From an uncultured Porphyromonadaceae bacterium (lineage in GTDB: Bacteria > Bacteroidota > Bacteroidia > Bacteroidales > Muribaculaceae), in assembly GCA_947174995.1 (NCBI GenBank), contig CAMWLC010000015.1:1-52628 (forward strand): a stretch of 52,628 nucleotides of DNA. The letters are read 5' to 3'. A program made the translations under genes and the position numbers. Positions 1 to 8,455 of the stretch are shown here, piece after piece; the stretch's first letter is position 1; each line of letters begins with the position of its first letter. Below the pieces are notes generated by a model. It did not search any database, had not been told where the DNA came from, and saw only the letters and a program-made list of their open reading frames with translations.

Positions 1-105
1 ACGAATAGCCCCATTATTTGCCGATGATTTTTGGGGTACGCGTTGACGAAGTCAGAAATAAAAGCCCGAAAAGCGGGGAGTATCCGTCAGTGCAAGGCCG
101 CTTGC

Positions 106-185
106 GGCCGAAGGGGCAGTCCCGGGGCCGAAGTGGCAGTCCCGGGGCCGAAGGGGCAGTCCCGGGGCCGAAGGGGCAGTCCCGG
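106..185. repeat. Four tandem copies of a 20-bp GC-rich unit
   Basis: Four head-to-tail copies of GGCCGAAGGGGCAGTCCCGG begin at 106, 126, 146 and 166. The second copy has one substitution (T at 133). The array lies past the end of the last polysaccharide gene. No convincing gene covers it; frames crossing it are repetitive and Gly/Pro/Arg-rich. Confidence 0.9.
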
Positions 186-188
186 GGG

Positions 189-227
189 AAAACGAAGCCG
201 CCCCGGCCGGGAGGGGCTGGGGCAGCT
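189..227 (-). terminator. Possible terminator of the polysaccharide operon
   Basis: Read on the minus strand, a 9-bp GC-rich stem with one G-T pair (arms 196-204 and 219-227) is followed by a short T-rich stretch (189-195). It lies about 40 bases past the aminotransferase stop. The T tract is broken by C and G, so the call is weak. Confidence 0.35.
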
Positions 228-266
228 TAGGAGAGGGAGAGGCGGTCGAGGAGGCGGCCGGGAGAA

Positions 267-1532
267 TCAGCGGATTATGTTGGCTTTGAGGGTGTCCACG
301 ATATAGCGGACATCGTCGTCGCTCACCCAGGGGCCGGCGGGGAGGCAGAGGCCGATGTGGAAGAGGGATTCGCTCACGCCGCTGAGATAGGCGGGACAGT
401 CGCGGTAAACGGGCTGACGGTGCATGGGCTTCCAGAGAGGTCGGGCCTCGATGCCGGCGGCGTCCATCGCCACGCGCATCGCCTCCACGTTGTCGTTGGG
501 CTGGCAGTCGGTGGTCGGGCTGTCAGCTATGTGTATCACTCCGGCGGCGCCTCCCACGGCTCCTGTGATCACCTGCTTGTAGGCGTTCTCCTGCCCTTTC
601 ACCCTCAGCGAGGGGTCGAGGGTACAGGTGCAGAGCCAGAAGTTGGAGTCAAATTCTTCAGAGGGGTTGACGTGCATGGTCACGCCCTCCACGTCGGCAA
701 GCAATTCGCAGTAGAGGGCCTGGACGTGCTTATGGTGGGCGATATGCTCGTCTATGATGGTCATCTGGCCTCGGCCGATACCGGCGCAGATATTGCTCAT
801 GCGGTAATTGTAGCCGATGGCCTTGTGCTCGTAGTAGGGATAGCTCTCGCGAGCCTGCGTGGCATACCACATGATGTCGCGCTTCGCCTGCGCGTCCTCG
901 CAGATGAGGGCGCCTCCGCCGGAAGTGGTTATCATCTTGTTGCCGTTGAAGGAGAGGACACCATACTTGCCGAAGGTGCCGAGCACCTGTCCGTTGTAGC
1001 GTGAGCCCAAGCCCTCGGCAGCATCCTCTATCACGGGTATTCCATATCGGTCGGCAATCTCCATGATGCGGTCGATTCGGTAAGGCATACCGTAGAGAGC
1101 CACGGGGATGATGGCTTTCGGGGTCTTGCCCGTCTTGGCGATGCGATCCTTGATGGCCTCTTCGAGAAGGTCGGGATCCATGTTCCAGCTGTCCGGCTCG
1201 GAATCTATGAATATGGGAGTCGCGCCGACGTAAGTGATGGGATGGCTCGAGGCGCAGAACGTGAACGACTGCACCAGCACCTCATCGCCGGGACCCACGC
1301 CGCAAGCCACAAGACTGAGATGCACCGCCGCCGTGCCGGCCGACAGAGCCACCACCTCCTTGTGAAGCGGAGCCTTGCCCTCACGGTGGTTGACGAACTC
1401 CTCGAGGTCTTTCTCGAAGCCGTTGACATTCGGACCCAAGGGCACAACCCAATTGGAGTCGAAAGCCTCCTTCACGAAATCCATTTCCCTGCCGCTCATG
1501 TGGGCAAGGCAAAGCAATATTCTTTCTCTCAT
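267..1532 (-). CDS. DegT/DnrJ/EryC1-family PLP sugar aminotransferase (PglE-like)
   Basis: This PLP enzyme of 421 residues probably transfers an amino group to a 4-keto nucleotide sugar in the cytoplasm. The fold type I hallmark SFNGNKMITT supplies the lysine expected to bind PLP, and the N-terminus CLAHMSGREMDFVKEAFDSN is typical of the family. The open frame runs 36 codons further upstream, but that extension lies inside an inverted-repeat element, so I chose the ATG at 1532. With the PglC-like transferase and PglD-like acetyltransferase upstream it fits the last steps of UDP-N,N'-diacetylbacillosamine-type sugar synthesis. No dedicated PglF-type dehydratase is visible here. The exact sugar is inference. 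Confidence 0.9.
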   Translation of the reverse strand: MRERILLCLAHMSGREMDFVKEAFDSNWVVPLGPNVNGFEKDLEEFVNHREGKAPLHKEVVALSAGTAAVHLSLVACGVGPGDEVLVQSFTFCASSHPITYVGATPIFIDSEPDSWNMDPDLLEEAIKDRIAKTGKTPKAIIPVALYGMPYRIDRIMEIADRYGIPVIEDAAEGLGSRYNGQVLGTFGKYGVLSFNGNKMITTSGGGALICEDAQAKRDIMWYATQARESYPYYEHKAIGYNYRMSNICAGIGRGQMTIIDEHIAHHKHVQALYCELLADVEGVTMHVNPSEEFDSNFWLCTCTLDPSLRVKGQENAYKQVITGAVGGAAGVIHIADSPTTDCQPNDNVEAMRVAMDAAGIEARPLWKPMHRQPVYRDCPAYLSGVSESLFHIGLCLPAGPWVSDDDVRYIVDTLKANIIR

Positions 1533-1537
1533 GATTA

Positions 1538-1741
1538 TACTAAGTAGTTCTGAAAAATTAAACGATACTTGTTTTAAAGCAGCTCTGGAAAAATCTTGAA
1601 CCATAAAATTTGCTGTTTTTGGCCGCTTTGAGCTTGTCATTCAGTCGAATACATACGTATTCTCCCTCATTCCGCACTCAAATCGCCTCAAAAACATCTA
1701 AATTTTATGTGTTCATTTATTTTTCAGAACTACTTACTAAG
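1538..1741. mobile_element. MITE-like inverted-repeat element
   Basis: The ends are near-perfect inverted repeats of about 20 bases (TAAGTAGTTCTGAAAAAT at 1540-1557, its complement near 1720-1738). The similarity continues inward imperfectly to a centre near 1655, where GAATACATACGTATTC is itself nearly palindromic. The whole element could therefore fold into one long hairpin. It encodes no transposase. It sits between the SGNH gene stop and the aminotransferase start, ending about six bases before that ATG. A clear target duplication is not visible. The family is unknown. Confidence 0.6.
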
Positions 1742-1748
1742 TAAGTGT

Positions 1749-2681
1749 TCAAATTGTGTCTCGCCCCGCCCCGGGTGAGTCCGCGAGTATCGGCTTCAGT
1801 TTTCCGACCAGCCAGCGCGTGTATAGCTCCGCCCCGGTATTGTTTAGGTGACTGGGATCCTGATAGAGGGAGATGTCCTCGAAGAACTGGGGCTCGCTGC
1901 GGAAAGTCACTACCGGCACCCTCTCCTTCTCAGCCAGCGCCATGCCGTAGCGATATGAATAATTCCTGTCAAGATAGGGGGAGACCGAAAAGACGAGTTG
2001 TATGTTCCTCTCCCGGCAGGTACGGATGAATTTCTTCAGGAGGTCTATCTTGAGGGGGTCGTATTCATATTTTCCCGAGACACTCGGGTCCTCCTCCTGC
2101 AGACGCGATGCCCCCGCGTATCTTGACCACAACGGTTCATAGCCCCATAGGGTGTCGGTAGCGGCGCTCAGATTGTCGAATCCCAGACGGGGAAGCATGG
2201 AATTGACCCTGTAAAGTCCCGACATCATCTTGATTCTCTCCGAAGGGTCAACGCTCCAGAAAAGGGAGTCAACGCCCGGCACACCGTAGGCGTTGCGCAG
2301 ATTAGGGAGATATTGGCCGTTGTCATCGGTGAGATAATCATTCCACGGGGTGAGTTCGTAAATCACCGTCCTCACTCCTCCGTGGCGCAGGAGCTGGAGA
2401 AGCACACCGTAGTTGTAAACGATGCCCATGCCGTCCATTCCGGCGTTGTAGACGCTCACGCCGAGCGAATCGCGCAGAATCCGGGGGACTATGTGGTGGG
2501 AGGCACGCGATGATCCCACGATCACCAGCTCCTCGTCGGCCCGCTGACGTATGTATTCGGCCTTATGTGTCACTCCCCCGGGGGCGCGTTGTCTCAAGAG
2601 ACCGGCAGCCATGCCGACAGCAAGATCCACCATCATCATAATCGCCATAAATATGGCAAGTTTTATCAGAAATCTCTTCAT
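1749..2681 (-). CDS. SGNH/GDSL-like hydrolase or acyltransferase partner of MBOAT
   Basis: The protein has 310 residues. A hydrophobic segment at about residues 4-28 is a signal anchor. GSSRASHH (56-63) resembles block I of SGNH enzymes with the nucleophilic serine, and DPSHLN (275-280) supplies the Asp-x-x-His pair of block V. Proteins of this kind commonly pair with membrane-bound O-acyltransferases and transfer or remove acyl groups on polysaccharides at the outer face of the inner membrane (compare AlgJ/AlgX and DltD). The MBOAT gene ends only nine bases upstream, which supports that pairing. The acyl acceptor is not known. Confidence 0.8.
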   Translation of the reverse strand: MKRFLIKLAIFMAIMMMVDLAVGMAAGLLRQRAPGGVTHKAEYIRQRADEELVIVGSSRASHHIVPRILRDSLGVSVYNAGMDGMGIVYNYGVLLQLLRHGGVRTVIYELTPWNDYLTDDNGQYLPNLRNAYGVPGVDSLFWSVDPSERIKMMSGLYRVNSMLPRLGFDNLSAATDTLWGYEPLWSRYAGASRLQEEDPSVSGKYEYDPLKIDLLKKFIRTCRERNIQLVFSVSPYLDRNYSYRYGMALAEKERVPVVTFRSEPQFFEDISLYQDPSHLNNTGAELYTRWLVGKLKPILADSPGAGRDTI

Positions 2682-2690
2682 CTTGGGGGG

Positions 2691-4115
2691 TCAGAAGCTG
2701 ACGTAAATGAACTGTCCGGAATCAAGCACCCCGAAAGTCAGGATGAGGGTCAGGAGAATAACGTAAGCGCTCCATCTCACGACGGTGTAACGGTTGAGTC
2801 CGGCGAGAATCCCCGGTGTGAACTCCCGCATCACATCGGCCGCCACCACAATGGGGACAGCCACCGCCAGATGGAAAAAAGTGGTGGGATGAATGTATGG
2901 AGCCGCCGGCGAGGAGAATATATGGCGTATTACCTCCCACCCCTCTCCTATCGTCGGAAGACGGAAGAAAATCCATGCGAAATTCACTATCACGAATGTG
3001 AACAGGATGCGGGGCAATACACTCCATTTCCCACGCGGAGCCATGTTCCAGCCGAGAAATTTCTCGACACACTGCGCCGCGCCGTGAATGACGCCCCAGA
3101 AAATGAAGGTCCAGTTGGCGCCGTGCCAGATACCGCTCACCAGGAATGTGAGCATTATGTTGCGGTATGTACGCAGTTTGCCGCAGCGGCTTCCCCCGAG
3201 GGGAATGTAGATGTAGGTGGTGAGCCAGCGGGTCAGCGAGATGTTCCAGCGCTTCCAGAAAGCGGACACGGATGTGGCGAGATACGGGCGGTTGAAATTC
3301 TTGATAATATCGAACCCGAGGAGGCGTGCCACGCCGAGAGCCATGAAGGAGTATCCGGCGAAATCGCCGTATATCTGAAGGGAATAGCAGATGCTTGCCA
3401 GCAGCGAGGAACTCCCCGAGTATTTCAGAGGCTCGGCGTATATGGTATCCACGTATATTCCGAGCCTGTCGGCAAGCACCACCTTCAGAAACATACCCCA
3501 AAGCAGATATTTCAGTCCGCTCACCGCCCGGGTATAATCGAACTCGCGCGGGGATTTAATCTGAGGCAGCAGCTCGTCGGGGCGGCTGATGGGTCCGCAG
3601 AGAATCTGCGGGAAGAAGGCCACGAAGAGCATATAATCGCCGAAATTGCGTTCCGCCTTTATTTTGGCGTAGTAGACATCCCAGAGATAACCGAGTGCCT
3701 GGAACGTGTAGAACGACAGGCCCAGGGGCACCACCCATTCCAATGCCGGGGGAGCCGCATCAATACCGATCCACTGCAGGACGGAGGCTCCGGCCCCGGT
3801 GATGAAATTGAAGTATTTGAACACCAGCAGCGGGAAGAGTGTCAGCGACACTCCGGCCCAGATGATGTATTTCTTACGGCCGAAGGCCTTGCGACGCTCT
3901 ATAAGCAGTGCAAAGAAGAACGTGACGAGAGTCACGCCGAAGAGAATGAGCGTATAAGGAACGCTCCATTGGGCATACAGGCCGTATGACACGGCAAGCA
4001 GGAAATATTTCGCCACATCTCCCGCACGCCGTCCCGGCCACAATCGGCTGCATCCCCAATAGAGGACGAAAATCAGAGGAAAAAGCCAGACAAACTGAAA
4101 CGAATTGAAAATCAT
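2691..4115 (-). CDS. MBOAT-family membrane O-acyltransferase (AlgI-like)
   Basis: A polytopic membrane protein of 474 residues, a normal length for AlgI/DltB-type enzymes. WHGANW (330-335) contains the conserved MBOAT histidine, and SFYTFQALGYLWDVY (134-148) and DFAGYS (251-256) are also typical. It should move an acyl group across the inner membrane to a polysaccharide acceptor, working with the SGNH protein immediately downstream. It overlaps the preceding acetyltransferase gene by four bases (ATGA). The pair interrupts what is otherwise a PglC-PglD-PglE-like gene order. Confidence 0.92.
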   Translation of the reverse strand: MIFNSFQFVWLFPLIFVLYWGCSRLWPGRRAGDVAKYFLLAVSYGLYAQWSVPYTLILFGVTLVTFFFALLIERRKAFGRKKYIIWAGVSLTLFPLLVFKYFNFITGAGASVLQWIGIDAAPPALEWVVPLGLSFYTFQALGYLWDVYYAKIKAERNFGDYMLFVAFFPQILCGPISRPDELLPQIKSPREFDYTRAVSGLKYLLWGMFLKVVLADRLGIYVDTIYAEPLKYSGSSSLLASICYSLQIYGDFAGYSFMALGVARLLGFDIIKNFNRPYLATSVSAFWKRWNISLTRWLTTYIYIPLGGSRCGKLRTYRNIMLTFLVSGIWHGANWTFIFWGVIHGAAQCVEKFLGWNMAPRGKWSVLPRILFTFVIVNFAWIFFRLPTIGEGWEVIRHIFSSPAAPYIHPTTFFHLAVAVPIVVAADVMREFTPGILAGLNRYTVVRWSAYVILLTLILTFGVLDSGQFIYVSF

Positions 4116-4723
4116 GTATTGTATTTGATGACGCGGGCGGGCACCCCGACGGCGACCGCGCCGTCGGGAATGTCGCTGACCACGGCCGCCCCCGCTCCTA
4201 TCATGCAGTCACGGCCGATGTGTATGCCCTGCTTCACGACGCTTCCGGCCCCTATCCACGTGCCATCGCCGATGACACATTCTCCGCACACGGTCGCACC
4301 CGAAGCCACATGCACGAAATCTCCGATCACGCAGTCGTGCCCCACGGAGGCCTTGGTGTTAATGATACAGTGGTCGCCTATCCTGCTACACGCCTGGATG
4401 ATGGCGCCATGCACTATGACGGTGCCCTGGCCAACTGTCGAGGTCGGGGCTACTATGGCCGACGGGTGTGTCACCGTGGGATAATTCTTCACTTTAAGCC
4501 GCGACACTATTTTGCGGCGTATGTTGCAATTACCTATTGTGACAATCAGGGAGTCATACTCTTCACGTGGATGTCTCACCGGCACCCCCAGAATAGAATC
4601 CTCGACAGGATTGTCATCCGCCACCTCCACCACGCCGTAACCGCGTGTGCCAAGAATGTCCATCACCACCTTGCAATGGCCGCCGGCACCGTATAGCGTC
4701 ACATTCTTTGAAGTCTTATTCAT
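4112..4723 (-). CDS. PglD/NeuD-family sugar O/N-acetyltransferase
   Basis: The protein has 203 residues. An N-terminal nucleotide-sugar-binding Rossmann-like part starts with LYGAGGHCKVVMDIL, and from about residue 85 a left-handed beta-helix of hexapeptide repeats (VTHPSA, VGQGTV, IGDHC, IGDFV) follows. This is the layout of PglD, which N-acetylates UDP-4-amino-4,6-dideoxy-GlcNAc with acetyl-CoA, and of NeuD. It lies three bases after the initiating sugar transferase, as is common in diacetylbacillosamine loci. The bacillosamine assignment is inference; the acetyltransferase family is clear. Confidence 0.88.
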   Translation of the reverse strand: MNKTSKNVTLYGAGGHCKVVMDILGTRGYGVVEVADDNPVEDSILGVPVRHPREEYDSLIVTIGNCNIRRKIVSRLKVKNYPTVTHPSAIVAPTSTVGQGTVIVHGAIIQACSRIGDHCIINTKASVGHDCVIGDFVHVASGATVCGECVIGDGTWIGAGSVVKQGIHIGRDCMIGAGAAVVSDIPDGAVAVGVPARVIKYNT

Positions 4724-4726
4724 ATC

Positions 4727-5341
4727 TCAGTTCGTTCCGTCAAAGGGGACGGCCGTGGCCTGCCCCTCGGTATTTATACCCTCGCGCTTGAACACCTTCA
4801 GCACCGTGAGCCAAAGTATCCGGCAGTCAAGCAGGAAGGAGATATGGTCCACATACCACACGTCATATTCAAATTTCTTTGTCCACGTGATGGAATTGCG
4901 TCCGTGGGTCTGCGCCCAGCCCGTGATGCCGGGGCGCACTTCGTGGCGCCGCGCCTGAGTGGGGCTGTAAAGGGGGAGATAGTAGGTGCGCAGAGGGCGC
5001 GGCCCGATGAGCGACATGTCTCCCTTGAACACATTCCAGAGCTGTGGAAGCTCGTCGATAGAGGTTGATCTCACCAGCTTTCCCACCTTCGTGAGTCTCC
5101 GGGCATCGGGGAGCAGTTTGCCATCCGGCCCCTTCTCGTCGGTCATGGTCTTGTATTTGACCACCTTGAAAATTTTGCCATCCCTGCCGGGACGCTCCTG
5201 GAAGAAAAAGGCCCCGGCCCCCTTGTTGGCGAAATGGAGCCAGAGCGTCACGAGCGCCAGGGGAATTGCAAGCACTATCAGGGCGCATCCCGACACGATG
5301 ATGTCGAGGGCACGCTTGAAGAAATCTCTGTATGGTTTCAT
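4727..5341 (-). CDS. Initiating sugar transferase, PglC-like (polyprenyl-phosphate phosphoglycosyl transferase)
   Basis: A bacterial sugar transferase of 204 residues, the short monotopic PglC type. It has one N-terminal membrane segment (about 13-34), then FKVVKYKTM, the catalytic Asp-Glu in STSIDELPQLWNVFKGDMSL, IGPRP and RPGITGWAQ. Such enzymes move a sugar-1-phosphate from a UDP-sugar onto undecaprenyl phosphate, starting the repeat unit on the cytoplasmic face. The start overlaps the stop of the upstream glycosyltransferase by four bases. The likely donor is a diacetylbacillosamine-type or HexNAc UDP-sugar, inferred from neighbours. Confidence 0.93.
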   Translation of the reverse strand: MKPYRDFFKRALDIIVSGCALIVLAIPLALVTLWLHFANKGAGAFFFQERPGRDGKIFKVVKYKTMTDEKGPDGKLLPDARRLTKVGKLVRSTSIDELPQLWNVFKGDMSLIGPRPLRTYYLPLYSPTQARRHEVRPGITGWAQTHGRNSITWTKKFEYDVWYVDHISFLLDCRILWLTVLKVFKREGINTEGQATAVPFDGTN

Positions 5342-6549
5342 TCTCCTTTTCTTAAATCACGTGTCACGATGTCCGCCACCCGTTCCACGGTATAGTTATC
5401 CATGAGGAACCGCTTTCCGTTATCACCCATGCGGCGGATCTTCTCGGGGGTCATGCGCTCCATATTGGCCATGAAGGCGGGAAGGTCACCGTTGAGACAC
5501 CACAGTCCGAACTCCTCCCGCTCCGCCAGACGTCCCTGGTCGGTATTGGGATCCGTGGCGAGAAGCACCGGCATACCGTTTTCGAGATAGCTCAGCAGAC
5601 GCGAGGGGAAATTGGGAATGGTGAATCTCGGGTCAAGGAAAATCAGCCCCACGTCACTCACGCTCACGAGCCTGTCGTAGTCCTCCTTGGGGAGACGTGA
5701 TATAAGCGTGGCGTGACGCGGCGCATGGTCGTCAAACCATCGCTTCATCCTCGGGTATTCCGTCCCATCGCCCACGATCACGATATGCGAATCATCGCGC
5801 TTCTCGTTTTCAGCCACCACTTCGAGCAGGAAATCCAGGCCCTGCGGCTTGCCGAGGTTGCCGCCGTATATGAAGAGCCTCCTGTCAGTCGGGATACCCA
5901 GCGACTTCAGCAGCTTCTCCCTCTCAGCGGGCGTGACCGCGGGACGCTCCACCGGCTCCACGGCATTCGGACATACCTCCACGATGGAGGGATCCACCGA
6001 CGGATTGTGCTCCATGACATAACGGCAGTTAGCTTCAGACATGCACCCTATGCGGTCGGAAAGCGCATACATCTCCTCCTCCTTGCGGCGGAACATGCGG
6101 TGGAGCACGCTACCCTCCTTCATCATGCCGAGATCCACGGCATTCTGCGGGAAGATGTCCTTGAGCATCAGATAGCTTTTCGCGCCGTCGCGCAGCTTGA
6201 TGCTCCGTATGACGCTATTGAACGTGATGGGGGGTGTGGAATATATCACCATATCGAACTTCACGTCGGGCCACGTCTTGCGTATGGTCTTCATGAACTG
6301 TCGCTCCAGCAGAAGGGTGCCTATCCCCTTCTCCACCACATTCGTCTTCTGAATATTGAGGGTGCGCACCCTCAGGATCTCGGCCCCCTCCTCGCGGATG
6401 AGATGTGTCGGTTTGCCGAAACGTCTCTCCGTGGGGGAGGCTATGTAGATATTATTGCCACGGCGGCGCAGCTCCCGCATAAGGTCGGAATATATATTCC
6501 TGTCCTTAAGGGAATTGACGCGACCGACGGTAAGGAAGAGTATGTTCAT
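5338..6549 (-). CDS. Glycosyltransferase family 4, WbuB-like
   Basis: The protein has 403 residues from ATG 6549. An ATG six codons upstream also exists but lies inside the epimerase gene. The start MNILFLTVGRVNSLKDRNIY is typical of the WbuB group, and the C-terminal GT-B donor half includes LFIYGGNLGKPQGLDFLLEV. In E. coli, WbuB is an L-FucNAc transferase, which fits a gene two bases after the last UDP-L-FucNAc synthesis gene. It probably adds the second sugar to the lipid-linked primer. Specificity is inference from neighbourhood. Confidence 0.85.
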   Translation of the reverse strand: MNILFLTVGRVNSLKDRNIYSDLMRELRRRGNNIYIASPTERRFGKPTHLIREEGAEILRVRTLNIQKTNVVEKGIGTLLLERQFMKTIRKTWPDVKFDMVIYSTPPITFNSVIRSIKLRDGAKSYLMLKDIFPQNAVDLGMMKEGSVLHRMFRRKEEEMYALSDRIGCMSEANCRYVMEHNPSVDPSIVEVCPNAVEPVERPAVTPAEREKLLKSLGIPTDRRLFIYGGNLGKPQGLDFLLEVVAENEKRDDSHIVIVGDGTEYPRMKRWFDDHAPRHATLISRLPKEDYDRLVSVSDVGLIFLDPRFTIPNFPSRLLSYLENGMPVLLATDPNTDQGRLAEREEFGLWCLNGDLPAFMANMERMTPEKIRRMGDNGKRFLMDNYTVERVADIVTRDLRKGE

Positions 6550-6551
6550 TG

Positions 6552-7730
6552 TCAGAACTTGCGCCACACCATCTTGTTGACCACTCCCGTATAGCTCTGA
6601 ATGAGCTTGACGATTTTGTCGGAGACATTCTCATCGGTGTAGTTAGGCACCGGCAGACCGAGATGGCCGTTGCGGTTCATCTCCACGGCCACATCCACAG
6701 CCTGGAGCAGACTCCGCTCGTCGATGCCGGCGAGGATGAAGTCACCCTTATCCAGGGCTTCCGGACGCTCCGTGGAGGTGCGGATGCACACGGCCGCTAT
6801 GGGTTTGCCGATGGAGAGGAAGAAAGAGGATTCCTCGGGAAGTGTGCCTGAATCGCTCACCACGGCGAAGGAATTCATCTGCAAATTGTTGTAGTCATGA
6901 AAGCCGAGGGGCTCATGGGCTATGACGCGCGGATCGAGTTCGAAGCCGGAGGCCTCGAGACGCTTGCGCGAGCGGGGATGGCAGCTGTAGAGTATCGGCA
7001 TGTCATACTTCCGCGCCATGGCGTTGATGGCGTTGAAGAGTGAGAGGAAATTCTTCTCTGTGTCTATGTTCTCCTCGCGGTGGGCCGAGAGGAGAATATA
7101 TCTTCCCTTCTCAAGACCGAGACGCTCCAGGATGTCGCTCTTCTCGATGTCCGCAAGATTGTTGTGGAGCACCTCCGCCATGGGGGATCCGCTGACATAC
7201 GTGCGCTGCGGCGCCACACCCGAGGCGTTGAGGTAACGGCGGGCATGCTCTGAATAGCAGATATTGACATCGGAAATGATGTCAACGATGCGGCGGTTGG
7301 TCTCCTCGGGGAGACACTCGTCGAAGCAGCGGTTGCCGGCCTCCATGTGGAAGATGGGGATGTGAAGGCGCTTGGCGCCGATGACCGAAAGACATGAATT
7401 GGTATCACCGAGCACGAGCACGGCATCCGGTTTCGTCTCCACCATCAGCGAGTAGGAGGCGGCGATGATATTGCCCATCGTCTCGCCGAGATCCTTGCCG
7501 ACGGCATCCATATAGACCTCGGGATCGGCCAGCTTCAGGTCCCTGAAGAAGATACCGTTGAGATTATAGTCGTAGTTCTGGCCGGTATGGGCGAGTATCA
7601 CGTCGAAATACTCGCGGCACTTGTTGATTACCGCCGCCAGGCGGATGATTTCCGGGCGTGTGCCCACTATTATGAGGAGTTTAAGTTTGCCGTTGTCGGC
7701 AAACTTCACTTCGCGGCTGATTTCAGACAT
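6552..7730 (-). CDS. capG: UDP-N-acetyl 2-epimerase of L-FucNAc synthesis (CapG/FnlC-like)
   Basis: A non-hydrolysing UDP-sugar 2-epimerase of 392 residues. It shows VGTRPEIIRLA near residue 22, LVLGDTNS, MEAGNRCFDECLPEETNRR and the C-terminal SDSGTLPEE. The family inverts C2 of UDP-HexNAc through an elimination intermediate. With capE and capF a few genes upstream it completes UDP-GlcNAc to UDP-L-FucNAc, the Cap5E/F/G or FnlA/B/C pathway. A hexapeptide acetyltransferase gene lies between capF and this gene. Confidence 0.9.
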   Translation of the reverse strand: MSEISREVKFADNGKLKLLIIVGTRPEIIRLAAVINKCREYFDVILAHTGQNYDYNLNGIFFRDLKLADPEVYMDAVGKDLGETMGNIIAASYSLMVETKPDAVLVLGDTNSCLSVIGAKRLHIPIFHMEAGNRCFDECLPEETNRRIVDIISDVNICYSEHARRYLNASGVAPQRTYVSGSPMAEVLHNNLADIEKSDILERLGLEKGRYILLSAHREENIDTEKNFLSLFNAINAMARKYDMPILYSCHPRSRKRLEASGFELDPRVIAHEPLGFHDYNNLQMNSFAVVSDSGTLPEESSFFLSIGKPIAAVCIRTSTERPEALDKGDFILAGIDERSLLQAVDVAVEMNRNGHLGLPVPNYTDENVSDKIVKLIQSYTGVVNKMVWRKF

Positions 7731-7742
7731 TATATATGTTTA

Positions 7743-8402
7743 TTAATCAAGATTCATTTGCTTTCTGAGAGCCTCGATTTTCTCCACGCGCTCCGCGTAT
7801 GGTTCAAGACCTTCGTACCATGCCCCGGCCTTCTTTTGCGCTGAAGCGGGAATACCGGTGAGCAGACAATTTCCTTCCTCGCAGGGACGGCTCACGACAG
7901 CATTGGCTCCGACCGTCACATTGTCTCCGAGATTCACACCCCCGACCACTTTCGCTCCCGTGGCCAGGTAGAAGGCGTCTCCGATGGTTTTGCCATTGTC
8001 TGACACGCACGTGGAGGTATGCAGCACAGCGTATCGACCTATACGATTGGTCTCACCTACGACAATAGTGCCGTAATGCGACAACACCACACCATATCCC
8101 AGAGAATGTCGTCCTATCGAATAGCCGAGCTTTACTCCGAGGCGTCGGTACCTAATGCTATGATAGACACCCTTTATCCACATAAGAAGTCCGGGTGAAT
8201 CCTGACGCGGAGAATCCGGCTCATTTCTTTCGCTTTCGCGGAACAGGTAACTGCTCACCCTCATCGAGCGGAGATAGCGCATTATGTAGTCAGGAAACAC
8301 AACGTCGCGCAAACGATCCTTGAGAGTGGGCTTAAACCGTCCGCGATTCATCATCCTGTCGGCCAGCATGTAGAATTCCAGTTCTTTCTTGCTTCTTATC
8401 AT
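7743..8402 (-). CDS. Serine-acetyltransferase-like hexapeptide acetyltransferase
   Basis: The protein has 219 residues. The N-terminal helical half carries no recognised catalytic motif. The C-terminal half (about 100-200) is a left-handed beta-helix with repeats such as SHYGTIVVGETNRIG, LHTSTCVSDNG and LATGAKVVGGVNLG, and it resembles the catalytic half of CysE. Such proteins in polysaccharide loci usually O-acetylate a sugar with acetyl-CoA rather than serving cysteine synthesis. It sits between capF and capG, 12 bases before the latter. The acceptor is not known. Confidence 0.82.
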   Translation of the reverse strand: MIRSKKELEFYMLADRMMNRGRFKPTLKDRLRDVVFPDYIMRYLRSMRVSSYLFRESERNEPDSPRQDSPGLLMWIKGVYHSIRYRRLGVKLGYSIGRHSLGYGVVLSHYGTIVVGETNRIGRYAVLHTSTCVSDNGKTIGDAFYLATGAKVVGGVNLGDNVTVGANAVVSRPCEEGNCLLTGIPASAQKKAGAWYEGLEPYAERVEKIEALRKQMNLD

Positions 8403-8455
8403 CGCGTGGTCGGGGTTATGGTTAGTTCTTATCTTTTGTTCTTCTGTGTCTCCGG

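Noticed and set aside
106..185. CRISPR-like array
   Set aside because: The 20-bp units are directly adjacent with no unique spacers, so this is a simple tandem repeat.
1533..1640. 36-codon N-terminal extension of the DegT aminotransferase
   Set aside because: It lies within the inverted-repeat element, and family members start at the equivalent of ATG 1532.
2565..3989. Long plus-strand open frame antisense to the MBOAT gene
   Set aside because: It is a mirror of a GC-rich coding gene; it is rich in His/Glu and shows no domain, while the minus strand has a clear MBOAT.
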